Positions 11,187 through 21,829 of a DNA stretch of 64,000 nucleotides are shown here, piece by piece. Below the pieces are notes generated by a model. It made no database searches. It saw nothing but the letters and a program-made list of their open reading frames with translations, and had not been told where the DNA came from. Made by a program: the position numbers and the translations under genes. Source of the stretch: Hippopus hippopus (Eukaryota; Mollusca; Bivalvia; Cardiida; Cardiidae); NCBI GenBank assembly GCA_946811185.2, contig OX328112.1:11557215-11621214 (forward strand), given 5' to 3'. How positions within the stretch are numbered: the first letter of the stretch is position 1; every line of letters begins with the position of its first letter.

Positions 11187-11455
11187 TAAGCCATGTTCTG
11201 TGAAAAGGGGCTTAATCCATTTTCAAAAAGTATCAACCCAGGTCAGCCTGCGCACTTCGCGCAGGCTGACCTGGATCGAAACTTTTTGCTGCTGGTCAGT
11301 TTTCTGTATGTCAAAGGACCAGTCTACCTAATGATCCAGTTTGTTGAAAAACAAAATGGATTTTATGGATCTATAATTATATAATGCATGAGATTATATA
11401 TATACTATATATCACGGAGATGCATTACACCCCCTTTTGCGAGAGCATCGCTCAA
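11187..11455 (+). mobile_element. Family B MITE
   Basis: A nearly complete copy from GCCATGTTCTGTGAAAAGG to GAGAGCATCGCTCA. The hairpin GGTCAGCCTGCGCACTTCGC GCAGGCTGACC is perfect. Confidence 0.9.
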
Positions 11456-11639
11456 AAAAATATTTGGCTTTATTCACCGATAGTTCTTAATTCAGCTCTA
11501 ATTCTAAATCCCAAGACTATGCAGGTAACTATGCAGGTGTTGATGTAGGTGACTGTTCCCATATCTCAGCAAAATCAGCTGACATGTTTTCGACTTTGAA
11601 AAAACAACATACATCAACCATTCGTAATGGCATTTATCG

Positions 11640-11730
11640 GGTTTGGCCAATCAGAAATTGGGTTACTTCCAAAATCTGGAAGACGACTGAGAATACAATT
11701 AAGAATAGTTGGTGAATACAGACAGTGAAC
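11640..11730 (+). repeat. Family I fragment
   Basis: GGCCAATCAGAAATTGGGTT then AGAATAGTTGGTGAATACAG, shared with 36.9-37.1 kb and 52.1-52.2 kb. Confidence 0.6.
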
Positions 11731-11793
11731 AGTGAATCATTCAGAATTTTTAATTTATGCGGCTTTGGAAAATCCTACGGTTGATAAAGGCAT

Positions 11794-12020
11794 CAACTCT
11801 TTACCAAACAATCCCTGGTTTTTACAACCCTGAGATAGAAGCCTTTTGAAACATTGTGGGAAAAGGAGAAAATGCTGGTAATCAGCATTTTCTCCTTTTC
11901 CCACAATGGTTTCTACCCTGCTGTAAACAAATTTCAATTTTTGAGTTACATTTATTTTGTCGTCTGCAAGTGCTTTCAATTTGGACCAGTCTAAAATTTT
12001 GTCGTTTGGTAAAGAGTTAA
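11794..12020 (+). mobile_element. Family A MITE, complete
   Basis: Runs from AACTCTTTACCAAACAATCC to GTTTGGTAAAGAGTTAA. The central arms pair perfectly over about 28 bases. A good reference copy for the family (227 bp). Confidence 0.92.
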
Positions 12021-12504
12021 ACCACTTACAGCAATAACAAAATGATGATTTCAGAGCACTGATTTTTTTACTCCATACTCGATAGAAAGAGCAATAATGA
12101 AACCAAAATGCTGTAGAACTTTATTGATCTACTGATACATGTACATCTTAACATTTCGTAAATGTCGTAATTCTATTCAAATGACTTTGACATTTTCAAT
12201 AGGATACGGAAATCGATCGTGGTAAACCGGAAGTCTGCAACCGGAAGTGAGTATCGTATGACTTTTGATTGACAGGTCAACATTTGTAATAGTTCCAAGA
12301 GCTTTTTCTATCCATCCTTTCTTATTATCTGTCTGTCATGTGTGAAATTTGATTCTTCATCTGTAATTCAGGTGTGACACTGAACGAGGTTAATCTCACG
12401 TGAAAGTAGCTTTATGTCACCGTTCAGAACTATGATTCTGCACTCGTCTGAACTTGGCCTATTCTGTTTCTACGTCTAACCTAGTTCGAATCAAGAGCTC
12501 CATC

Positions 12505-12650
12505 CTGACGGGCTGTCCGTCAGATGATCCTAAACATGGCGGAGCCCATGTGAATAGATTACCAACTAAATCAACCACAAAGGCAAAGTTATTCACGTCT
12601 GTTAATCTGTGAGTGAAAACGGACCTGGTAGACCACATTTAAGTTTGAAT
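12505..12650. repeat. Family F repeat
   Basis: GATCCTAAACATGGCGGAGC through AAGTTATTCACGTCTGTTAA is shared with 20,700-20,870. No function evident. Confidence 0.55.
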
Positions 12651-12651
12651 G

Positions 12652-13197
12652 TACGAGGGTAGTTCGAAAAGTTCTCGGCCTCAACAAGAAAACATCCTCA
12701 AAGACAGATCGTTTCTATATTATTTTCAACATAGTCCCCCTGAACTTCAATGCACTTTGACTACCGATGTTCAAGCTTTGCGACCCCTTCTCGGAAGAAG
12801 TCTGCAGTCTGAGCCCCAAGATATGACGTCATTGTCACTCTCAAAACGGCGGCCCCGCAAGTGGGATTTCAGTTTGGGGAATAGGTAGAAGTCTGATGGT
12901 GCTAAATCTGGAGAGTAAGGTGCATGGGGCAACAGTTCAAAGCCGCATCTTTCCGCTTCTGCGACTGCCACTTGTGCTGTGTGAACAGGAGCATTGTCCT
13001 GGAGCAACAAAACTCCAGCACGCAGCTTTCTTACTGAGTGAAATGCAAAGTGTGTCATCTGCATACAAAAGACACTAGAAGTCTGAAATTTTAGGTACAC
13101 TTATATATGGTGTTCTGCTTTGCCATTATCTGAAACAGAACCAGATTCTCACCATATTTCTGGGTGAGGCCGAGAACTTTCTGAACTACCCTCGTAC
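12652..13197 (-). mobile_element. Internally deleted mariner element
   Basis: Inverted ends of about 29 bp (CGAGGGTAGTTCGAAAAGTT inward from 12,654; the same with GAAAGTT inward from 13,195) are each flanked by a TA, the mariner target duplication. At about 546 bp the element is less than half of a full mariner (about 1.3 kb). Only the C-terminal transposase part remains, on the minus strand. Confidence 0.88.
12771..13100 (-). pseudogene. Mariner transposase remnant (DD34D C-terminal part)
   Basis: The frame reads LQDNAPVHTAQVAVAEAER then HAPYSPDLAPSDFYLFPKL. The second catalytic Asp (QDNAPVH) and the third (APSDF) are separated by 34 residues, the mariner DD34D spacing. The N-terminal DNA-binding part and the first Asp are missing because of the internal deletion, so the element cannot encode a working enzyme. 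Confidence 0.9.
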
Positions 13198-13229
13198 AAC
13201 TAAGGAAGCCTCTGAAAAAATCGGCGGTT

Positions 13230-13437
13230 AACCCCGTCAAAAAACAAACCCGTCTTTGAACGACCCTTGGGAGGAAGACTTTTGTAAACGTTGATGTATT
13301 AACTGGCATTGTGTACATTTTCCCAAAAGACTTTCTAAACTTGTGCACAGATTTCATCATTTTAGCCACGTTTAATTTATTATCTGTAAATGCTGTCAAT
13401 ATTGGAACAGTGCAACATTTCACCGTCTAGTAAAAAG
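13230..13437 (+). mobile_element. Family A MITE, strongly diverged
   Basis: GAACGACCCTTGGGAGGAAG and TTAATTTATTATCTGTAAAT mark it. The hairpin is largely lost. Confidence 0.55.
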
Positions 13438-13593
13438 TTCGTACGCGCAATGATTAATTGATAGTTGTCGTTTAACACCGTTTTCAACAGTATTTCAGTT
13501 ATATCTGGGCAGACGCTGCAGCTATCACTGCTTTCCTGGAGTTTCTGTTAATAGTCCTTCGCGTAATACACTTTCTAAGCCACTGGCTGCTTA

Positions 13594-13820
13594 ACACATT
13601 ACCAAACGACAAAATTTTAGATTTGTCCAAATTGAAAGCATTTGCAGACGACAAAATAAAAGTGACTGAAAATTTGAAATTTGTTTTGTGAAGGGTAGAA
13701 AACATTGTGGGAAAAGGAGAAAATGCTGGTTACCAGCATTTTCTCCTTTTCCCACAATGTTTTCTAAAGGCTTCTTTCTCAGGGTCGTCAAAAGTAGGAA
13801 TTGTGTGGTAATGGGTTAAA
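13594..13820 (-). mobile_element. Family A MITE, reverse, well preserved
   Basis: From ATTACCAAACGACAAAATTTTAG to GTGTGGTAATGGGTTAA, with a perfect central hairpin. Confidence 0.9.
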
Positions 13821-14302
13821 CACATAACCATTGGCGAAACAATGATCAGCGGTGAGAGACGCGTGAACCCTGTCACAACGACTATCATCAATCCTCGGGA
13901 AGAAATTGGCTGGGACGGGAATTCGAACTAGTGAACCCATGTTCTCGAATCCTGTGCGCTACCCGCCGAGCCCCGGTAGCTCAGTCGGTAGCGTGCATGA
14001 CTTAAGAACAGGGTGTCGTGGGTTCGATCCCTGGCTAGGCCAATTTCTTTCCAAGGATTGACGATAGTTATTACTACAGGATTCATTTCTCTCACCGCTG
14101 ACCATTGTTTCGAAGAGGGTTATGTGAGAAAGCAGCCAGTGGCTTGGAAAGAACATTGTGTGGAGTACTGGTAGAAGAGACTCCAGGAAAGCATGGATAG
14201 GTGCACTGGCCGCCGTGATATAAGTGAAATAATGTTGAAAACGGCGTTAACAATCAATCAATCAATCAACCTGTGCGCTACCGACTGCGCCACCGGGGCT
14301 AG
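13817..14302 (-). mobile_element. SINE S1, reverse, interrupted by another S1
   Basis: The left part (13,817-13,963) and right part (14,270-14,302, GTGCGCTACCGACTGCGCC) together make the head half of an antisense S1. The interruption is the forward S1 at 13,964-14,269. Confidence 0.8.
13964..14269 (+). mobile_element. SINE S1, forward, nested, with 13-bp target duplication
   Basis: Complete element: tRNA-like head (GAGCCCCGGTAGCTCAGTCG, B box GGGTTCGATCCC), S1 body, and an (AATC)n tail. The 13-base target CCTGTGCGCTACC is duplicated at 13951-13963 and 14270-14282, which shows LINE-type insertion and fixes the ends. Confidence 0.93.
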
Positions 14303-14582
14303 GCATACACTTACTCAAGCGTTGTAGATGCTCGTGACTTTTCTATCATCTGCTTGTACCAACAACTCTGACAAATTTCCTACTGCGACTTATTCAAATA
14401 TTTGAATTATAAACCTTTCACTGCATTCACATTAATGTTTTATTAGTGACAATAAATTCTGAGAGAGAGAGGAAATAAGCCAGTCGAACAATAACAAAGT
14501 ATATAGATATTACGTATATTTTTCATTTCCTTTGCAACCCTTTGATAAACGACAAAATTTTCGGAGTGTCTATTTTAAATGC

Positions 14583-14838
14583 ATTTGAGCCTTGCTCTGT
14601 GAAAAGGGGGCTTAATGCATCTCCGAAAAGTAGCGACCCAGGTCAGCCTGCGCAGTCCGCGCAGGCTGACCTGGGCCGAAACTTTTCGCTATTGGTCAAT
14701 TTTCTATATGTCAAAGGACCAATCTACCACATGATTAAGTCCGTTATCTAAAAAGTGGCTCTTATGGATCTATAACTTTGTGATAACTTGGGTTAGTATT
14801 ATGTGCATTAAGCCCCCTTTTGCCAGAGCATGGCTCAT
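14583..14838 (+). mobile_element. Family B MITE, complete
   Basis: From GAGCCTTGCTCTGTGAAAAG to GCCAGAGCATGGCTC, with a perfect hairpin GGTCAGCCTGCGCAGTCC / GCGCAGGCTGACC. A good reference copy. Confidence 0.92.
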
Positions 14839-14875
14839 TTGTAGACGACATATAAAATGAGGAAATGTAGCTGAA

Positions 14876-15108
14876 TGGTTGATTGAATGGTGCTTTACGC
14901 CGCTTTCAACATTATGTCAGTCATATCACGGTGACAGCTCACATATTCATGTATTTCCTGGGTTTCACCAGTACTAGGCTAGGGCTCTAAAGTGTCTTGC
15001 CCAAGGAAACTCCCACGAAAAACCCAGTGGATCCATTTGGGTTCGAACCCAGGGCCTCTAGATCACGAGTCCTACACTTTACCACTGAGTCATGCAGGAC
15101 CCCAAATT
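14876..15108 (-). mobile_element. tRNA-derived SINE, type S3
   Basis: Reverse copy. The tRNA-like head on the minus strand reads GACTCAGTGGTAAAGTGTAG with B box GGGTTCGAACCC. The body has CCTAGCCTAGTACTGGTGAA. Confidence 0.85.
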
Positions 15109-15289
15109 CATCTGAAATGATGGGATTTTCTTTTAAAAGGTAGAAAGCACAGTAGGAATAAGCAGCAAATGCAGGTTTACAACATTTTTCCTTTTCCAAC
15201 AGTGTTTTTCCTTTTCCCACTGTGTTTTCCAACGCTTACTTCATCAGAGTCTCGTATGAAAATGCGTAAACATCTGACGGAGGCTTAAG

Positions 15290-15528
15290 CCCCTAACCGT
15301 TCACCACCCAATCCCGAGTGTTAACGACCCAGAGGAAAAAGGCTTTTGAAAACATTGTAGGAAAAGGAGAAAATGCTGGTAAACCAGCATTTTCTCCTTT
15401 TCCCACAATGTTTTCTACGCTTTCAAAGACGATTCCAATTATTTAAGCCACATTGAATTTCTTATCTGCAAATGCTTTCAATTTGGACAAGTTTGAATTT
15501 TTGTTGTCTGGTAAACAGGTAAGAGTGC
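15290..15528 (+). mobile_element. Family A MITE
   Basis: Complete, with CTAACCGTTCACCACCCAAT at the left and GTTGTCTGGTAAAC at the right. A diverged reverse copy (15,115-15,265) lies directly to its left. Confidence 0.85.
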
Positions 15529-15684
15529 TGAATAAGTGAAAGAAATATAATTTCGCTGGTGACACAAACGAACGAACGAACGAACGAACAAACAAACAAA
15601 TAAACAAACAACGTCAAAGTTAAAACAGCCATAGCAATCTTAGAGTATTTCCATACAAGATATCTCTCATGAGGTGATATAAAG

Positions 15685-15745
15685 TGTGGATCGAGGATCG
15701 GACTGGACAATTTAGACAGTCTCATTTTAATCCATACTGTCTGCA
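15685..15745. repeat. Family C hairpin, diverged
   Basis: GTGTGGATCGAGGATCGGAC against GTCTCATTTTAATCCATACTG. Confidence 0.45.
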
Positions 15746-15799
15746 AACGCACAAAAAGTTGTATATACCAGCCTAGGAGTCATTTATCTCATTTTGTCT

Positions 15800-16024
15800 G
15801 TTTACCACACAACAAAAATGTATACTTGTCGAAATTTGAAAGTATTTGGAGCCGACAATTTAATTGTGGGTCAAATTAATGGAATTTGTCTTTGATAGGA
15901 CAGAAAACATTGTGGGAAAATTAGAAAATGCTGGTTACCAGCATTTTCTCATTTTCCCACAATGTTTTCAAAAAGGCCTATTTCTTAGGGTCGTTAACAC
16001 TCGGGATTGTGTGACAAAGAGTTG
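15800..16024 (-). mobile_element. Family A MITE, reverse
   Basis: Hairpin AACATTGTGGGAAAATTAG and its partner, both carrying the same variant (AAATTAG / CTCATTTT). Paired arms therefore changed together or were copied from one variant source. Confidence 0.85.
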
Positions 16025-16174
16025 AATAATTCAATTTCGGTAAGACACCGTGTTCAAACTCTATAGATGCACTGTAAACAACTGAACTAATAAAAAAAGA
16101 ATTATAAGTAAATAAGGGACAAACTGATTTTACACGCTGTGTACTTCTTGTTGAGCTTTCAAACTTTTGCATCT

Positions 16175-16177
<3 letters not shown>

Positions 16178-16212
<35 letters not shown>

Positions 16213-16370
16213 CCGTCTGTCTGTCCGTCCATCTGACTCATGCACGTCGATCCATCTATCCATCAATCAGTTAATCCATCCACCCACCTAGCTTCCAATC
16301 CATCCATTCACCCTGCCATCTAGATCCATCCATCCATCCATCCATCCATCCATCCTTCCGACTGTCTATC
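16178..16370. repeat. (TC)n, (GTCC)n and (CATC)n microsatellites
   Basis: (TC)n at 16,178-16,209, GTCCGTCTGT variants, then (CATC)n to 16,355. Further short runs follow: (ATC)n near 16,533-16,558, poly-A near 16,584-16,600, (AAAT)n near 16,667-16,692. Confidence 0.9.
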
Positions 16371-16699
16371 ATCAATGTAATGGCATTATTATGATATCAT
16401 TTCTATACGAAATTACTTATTTAGCTTCAAATAACGAACCAATTGCACTGTAATTTGTCGAAAGACATTGGGTATAAGAAACGACATTGTCGAATGTATT
16501 TATTACTCGAAGTTGTAGAAGTTTCGTCGTCATCATCATCATCATCATCGTCATCATCAAACCGAAACAGAGATGCTTGTTTAAAAAAAAAAAAAAAAAA
16601 CGGCAATTCTCGGTTCTTGTTGTTCCTCTGATGATCAATTTTAGCTGCTGTTGCACAGTTTTTCAGTAAATAAATAAATAAATAAATAAATAGTTAATT

Positions 16700-16990
16700 A
16701 AATTTCGGATACTTCTGCTCAGATTCTGATTTTTTTTTGTCTCTGTTTATCTGTTTCTTTCCATCCATCCGTCCGTTCGTCCACCCGCCCACTTTTCCCT
16801 CTCTTTCCCCCCCTCTCTCTCTCTCTCTCACGGTCAAAACCAAACATGCCCAAATCACGGTGGGACCGTATTTTTACAAGTCCACCTTTATCGTTTCCTA
16901 CCAAAGAAGCGCCACCTTTTAGCACCCAATCCATACATCATCCCGCCGGACAAAAAGAATGCAAATCTCTCAGGTCCATTATAAATCATT
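16700..16990. other. No gene seen; CT-rich
   Basis: CATCCATCCGTCC and CTCTCTC runs. Reading frames on both strands are low-complexity. Confidence 0.4.
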
Positions 16991-16999
16991 TTTGTATTA

Positions 17000-17232
17000 A
17001 AACCCTTTTCCAAACACACCAGTGTTTTCTACGCAGGACCATGAAGGAAAAAAAGGCATTTGAAAACATTATGTTAATAGGAGAAAATGCTGGTTTACCA
17101 GCATTTTCTCCTATTCACACAATGTTTTCTTGCATGTCAACGAAAAATCCCAAAAATTTGAACAAAATTTAAGTTGTCGTATGCAGAATGATTTCAATAT
17201 GGATGAGTCTAAAATTTGTTGCCTGGTAAAGC
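17000..17232 (+). mobile_element. Family A MITE
   Basis: Left AAACCCTTTTCCAAACAC, hairpin GGAGAAAATGCTGG/CCAGCATTTTCTCC, right GCCTGGTAAAGCGTATTAA. Confidence 0.8.
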
Positions 17233-17239
17233 GTATTAA

Positions 17240-17960
17240 TACTAAAAGCTACTGATGACCGTATTGAAGCGAATGACCAGGGACGCGTAAAAATGTAATC
17301 CCCGGATCGTGTTTTCTGGGTACCCAAGCTTTCAGATATACCGGAAAACAACAAAAGAGCGAGATAGAAAAAAAATGGGATTTTTTTTGTCTGTTTTTGT
17401 CCATCTTTGATCAGAGATGGAGAAAAACTGCGCGAGGGCGTTGACAGTTTGTCGCTGGTAAAACGGTGCTTCGGTTACTAGTTCTTTGTTGAAGAAGGAA
17501 TAAAATGGAGGAGTCTCAAATGAATTTATTACATCCGGTTTACTGCCAATGATTTTATGTTTTTAATGCCATATAGGCGGAAACAGGGGCTTTTGCGAGC
17601 GATAAAGACTAAGATGTGCACAAAACGTGCCGTCTGATTTTGGAAATATACCGCTTGCCTTGTGTAGTCAAGGCCGTTACATAAGAAAAAAAAAATTCTT
17701 GCAGAGTTATATCTGGCAGAATTAAAAAAGAATCATGAAAAGTAAGGACTATTGATATAAAATTAGGTTCAGTAACTAAATACATGCAAATGTTCTCAAA
17801 GAAATAGATCTAACAATTCAAAGGAAGCGCGGATGAACATGTATATTATATGAACATCCGGGAACATATCTGCACCATACGACATTAAAAACAGCTTTAA
17901 ATGATGTGGATCATCGATATGGATTAAAGGTCCAAACAGTAAACCATTCAGAATTTAAAA
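17240..17960. other. No gene seen
   Basis: AT-rich single-copy-looking sequence. I find no exon with splice support. Confidence 0.35.
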
Positions 17961-17984
17961 TGCATGCGTATTTAATTCAAACAA

Positions 17985-18180
17985 CATAAACTTTCAATAT
18001 TGACATTATTATAACTCTGCCAATGTGTTACATGCAGTCTTTCAAACGTCCAGTCGCTGGCAGAAAAATTAATTGTAAAATTAGAATTAAAGTTACCAAT
18101 TTCTGCCTGCAAACTGAACCCCTAATTGTTTACTTTTGGTCTCTAATTGGCTTTTAAGGATTAATAAATAAACATATACA
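17985..18180. repeat. Family G repeat
   Basis: GTCCAGTCGCTGGCAGAAAAATTAAT and its counterpart TTTCTGCCTGCAA, shared in form with 27.8-28.2 kb and 49.5-49.8 kb. The near-palindromic centre suggests a MITE-like element. Confidence 0.55.
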
Positions 18181-18324
18181 AGGAAAAACATCGTGACATT
18201 GCGCCTTTTGCAATTCAAACCATGTCTACAGAAGAAAAAGCGTCTGTCGGATTAAAGTAGATCCTGTCAGGGATTTCCTGTTGAAACATAGCAGCGAAAT
18301 AAGGAGAACCATTTTTCAACGTTT

Positions 18325-18790
18325 GTTTTATGGTGTTTAACGCCGTTTTGATCATCTTATCATTTCAGGTTAGCAACCAGTGCACCTATCCCTGCTTTCC
18401 TTCAATTTCTTTTACCAGTACGTTGCACAACATTCTGTCCAAGCCTCTGGTTGTTTTCCACATAACCATTGTCGAAATAATTTTTAGTGGTGAGAGAGGT
18501 TTGAATCCTGACCGTATTTTTATGGTGTTGGACTCCGTTTTCATCATTATTTCAGCGTATTGACCAGTGCACCTACCCCTGCTTTCCTAGAGTTTCTTTC
18601 ACCAGTAATTCGCACAGAATTCTTTCCAAGCCACTGGTTGTTTTGCCACATAAACATCGTCGAAACAAATTTCATTGGTGAGAGAGGTTTGAATCCTGAC
18701 CTATTGACTATCATCAGTCATTGGATGAATTTTGGCGAGCTAGGTATCCAACGAGCGACCCCTTGGTTTTTTAAACCCTTAAAACCTTTG
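18325..18790 (-). mobile_element. SINE S1, reverse, with partial tandem duplication
   Basis: The S1 tail-body block occurs twice in a row (from about 18,325 and about 18,520, GTTTAACGCCGTTTTGATC / GTTGGACTCCGTTTTCATC). The second runs on into a diverged tRNA-like head. Confidence 0.75.
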
Positions 18791-18854
18791 CATTACCGAC
18801 TTAGCTATTGGACACAGCTGAGAAATTTAAATCATTTATTGAATACATACCAAT

Positions 18855-19340
18855 AGAAGTATGCCATGCACTGGCAAAAAGGCGTTTAATACATCTCTGT
18901 GACACATTATACTGAGCAAGTCATCACACAATTAATTAACTCTTTACCAAACGACATAAGTTTAGACTTGTCCAAAATGAAAGCATTTGCACTCAAACAG
19001 ATAAATGTGTCTGAAAAATTGAAATTTGTGACGAAAAGTGTAGAAAACATTGTGGGAAAGGGAGAAAATGCTGGCTGACAGCATTTTTTCCTTTTCCCAT
19101 AATGTTTTCTAAAGACTTCTTTCTCAGAGTCGTTAAAAGTAGGGATTGTTTGGTAAAGGGTTAAGGACCCATAGAATCCATTTAGTCATGAGGTAGACTG
19201 GTCCTTTGACATACAAAAAAATTGTCCAATAGCGAAAACTTTCGACCCAGGTCAGCCTGCGCGGACTGTATAGGCTGACATGGGTCAATGCTTTTTGCAG
19301 ATACATTAAACCCCTTTTTTCATATAGCTTGACTCAAATT
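18855..19340 (-). mobile_element. Family B MITE, split by family A
   Basis: The left piece (GCCATGCACTGGCAAAAAGG to CATCACACAATTAA) and the right piece (GACCCATAGAATCC to TATAGCTTGACTC) are one B copy. A family A element at 18,936-19,164 interrupts it. Confidence 0.85.
18936..19164 (-). mobile_element. Family A MITE inserted in family B
   Basis: TTAA at each end (18936-18939, 19161-19164). Ends CTCTTTACCAAACGAC and TTTGGTAAAGGG. Its position inside B shows that it jumped after that B copy. Confidence 0.9.
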
Positions 19341-19734
19341 TATTTCCACGTGTACATCATATCATTCAGGACCGCTACAGGATGAGCAGGTAGGCAGGCT
19401 ATAAAGTAAGAAAGGCTGTGCTAATGATGATCTATTTGGAACACCATACAAACTGTACTTATCTTGGATCATTTCTTTATGGCTGCATGAGAGAGAAATT
19501 AAAGCTCTGCCAACTTTTATGCAGAAATCCAATTTCACATCTCTCGCCGAGAGAGAATACACCCGAGAAACATTTCGTTTGTCTTAACTCTTAAATCCGA
19601 CAGTAGTGTAATAAAATTTCCATTTATTGGTATAATCCGGATATAGGTAAAGTCTATTCGCGAAAACATACCAATACAGCTTGTGATCCATTTTACGCGA
19701 ATATATTAGTTTTTTTTTTTGGTATTTCCTGCTT

Positions 19735-19945
19735 TTAAACCCCAGATCATTTACGATGTCAGGGAGAAAGTATTTGAAAACATCGAGGGTTAAGTATAAA
19801 AATACTGTTTAGAATTATTTTCTCTCTTTCCCTCAATGTTTTCATCCTTTTCAACAACCTACCTATCATTTTAACTTCATGGAAAATGTCATCTGCAAAT
19901 CCTTGCAATATAGACTAGTTTAAAGTTTTGCTGTCTAGCTAAGAG
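19735..19945 (+). mobile_element. Family A MITE, diverged
   Basis: Recognised by TTTTCTCTCTTTCCCTCAATG, GTCATCTGCAAATCCTTGCA and GCTGTCTAGC. The left arm is altered. Confidence 0.6.
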
Positions 19946-20099
19946 TGGAACTAAACTCTAAAAGAAGAACACAGCTTATAGAAATAAAAATTCAAAACGT
20001 CTGTTTAAAAGTCTCTATTCAAAACTTCACCTTAAGTGTATATTTTTTATTTCTTTCATAAAAAAAGCGATATTAAAGCTTTTCAAGACAACCCACTTG

Positions 20100-20300
20100 T
20101 TAAGTTACGACCCTGTCGAAGTGGAAGAAGGCTTCTGAAAAAATGTGGGGAACAGGAGAAAATGCTGGTTACCAGCATTTTTTCCTGTTCCCCGACATTT
20201 TGAAAACACAACCCGTCATTTGAGCCACGTTTAATTTTGTCGTATACAATTTCTTTCAACTCGGTTTAAATAGAACTCTTGACGTCAGGCAAAGGATAAA
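20100..20300 (+). mobile_element. Family A MITE
   Basis: Hairpin GGGAACAGGAGAAAATGCTGG against CAGCATTTTTTCCTGTTCCCC. The arms share the same variant (AACAGG/CCTGTT). Confidence 0.8.
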
Positions 20301-20429
20301 ATAAAGATAAACTGGCACTTGTCTGAGACGCGCAATTATTTTAAAACAATTTTCAGTTCAAGAAAACTCTAAAGGGAAGAGAAAGCCAAGTCGGGTACGC
20401 ACTGGGCTTGAAACCACGGGGGTCGCTGT

Positions 20430-20565
20430 TCTAATTCCCAACTCGGCCAATTTCCTTCCGAGCATTGATGATAGTCATTGCGACAAGATTTGTTCCTCTC
20501 TCACCCCTGATCATTGTTTGACGATGGTTATGTGGGAAAGCAGTCAGTGGCTTGGGAAGGAAACT
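20430..20565 (+). mobile_element. SINE S1 fragment
   Basis: CCAATTTCCTTCCGAGCATTG, GATGATAGTCATTGCGACA and AAGCAGTCAGTGGCTTGGGA. The tail is missing. Confidence 0.7.
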
Positions 20566-20699
20566 TGGCTGCTCTCCGTTACCAATGCTTCACCGCACTG
20601 TACATACTTCCACCCAGGGTCCTTCGCGCCAAAGTGATGGTGAGCTGTTGACGTCACTCGTCACAACTCGGCGGATTCCTACATCTAACCCCGTCCGTA

Positions 20700-20870
20700 T
20701 AAAGGTGGTATCCATTTTGAACTGCCAATCACGTGATCTTAAACATGACAGCGCCCATGTAAGTCGATTGGCAGCGACATAAACAACCACGATGAAGTTA
20801 TTCATGTCTATCTATCTGTTGGTGAAAAATTCAACCGGAATTCATAAACTACGTTAAAAAATGAATGTAC
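20700..20870. repeat. Family F repeat
   Basis: GATCTTAAACATGACAGCGC through GATGAAGTTATTCATGTCTA, matching 12,505-12,650. Confidence 0.55.
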
Positions 20871-20879
20871 AAAGTGTTT

Positions 20880-21370
20880 GTCAACGGCAATATATATAAA
20901 GAGATTTAGATGGAAAATTGTGACTCAAGTTTTCCTTTTTAAGAGAAGCCTTACAATTTTAAGAACGGTTAAACGGCGTATTTCCGGCGAAGAAATGTAC
21001 TGTGTGGGTGCATATTAAGCTACGTGATACAACCGAGGGACTTGATCACCGGATCACCCGAGATATGCCGAATGATGTTAACGTAATATGACGACACTCT
21101 TTTTATGGCTACGTCAAATCCCATTCAAACAACCTACATGGTGCTTATTAGTAGCTGAAACAACGAAAAGAAAAATATCTTTTTTTTAATACAGAAAGAT
21201 ACTATGATCGTTTTTGAAACAAAAACATTGAAGGAATATAGGCAGTTTCTTTTTTCCATCGCTTATAGCTTATAGCTAAAAGGATGCTTAAAACATGTCT
21301 GACTGTGCGATATTAATATTTTTGCCAACATTTTACATTTCGAAGAAATCAGAAAGTTTCCTTATAGTGT
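20880..21370. other. No gene seen
   Basis: AT-rich sequence. No exon or repeat family assigned. Confidence 0.35.
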
Positions 21371-21374
21371 CTGG

Positions 21375-21592
21375 GTTAAACCTGAGTTTTAACGAGCCTG
21401 AAGGGAGAAGACTTTTGAAAACGTTGTGGGAAAAAGGAGAAAATGCTGGTAACCAGCATTTTCTCCTTTTTCCCACAACGTTTTCTACTCTGTCAGAGAC
21501 AAAATCCTCATCTGTGTCATAGTAGATCTGTTGTCTGCAACTACTTCGAATATGGGCGAGTCTAAAATTTTGTCGTTTGGTAAAGAGTTAAC
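21375..21592 (+). mobile_element. Family A MITE, left member of a back-to-back pair
   Basis: Perfect hairpin AACGTTGTGGGAAAAAGGAG and partner. The right end GTTTGGTAAAGAGTTAA runs straight into the next copy. Confidence 0.88.
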
Positions 21593-21816
21593 TCTTTACC
21601 AAAGGGCGAAATCTTAAACTTGTCCAAATTCAAAGCATTTGCTGACGACAAAATAAAGGTGATTAAAAAATTTAAATTCGTTTTGGGAAGGATAGAAAGT
21701 ATTGTGGGAAAAAGGAGAAAATGCTGGCTACCAGCATTTTCTCCTTTTCACACAATGCTTTCAAAAGCTTTCTGCTTCAGTGTCGCTAAAACTCGGGATT
21801 GTGATGTAAATAGTTA
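21589..21816 (-). mobile_element. Family A MITE, right member of a back-to-back pair
   Basis: Starts at the shared TTAA (21589-21592) with CTCTTTACCAAAGGGCG and ends GTAAATAGTTAA. The two copies are in opposite orientation and share one TTAA. Confidence 0.88.
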
Positions 21817-21829
21817 ACAAGATACGGGC

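Noticed and set aside
13964..14040. tRNA-like sequence with GGGTTCGATCCC B box
   Set aside because: Head of SINE S1, with body, tail and target duplication; not an independent tRNA gene.
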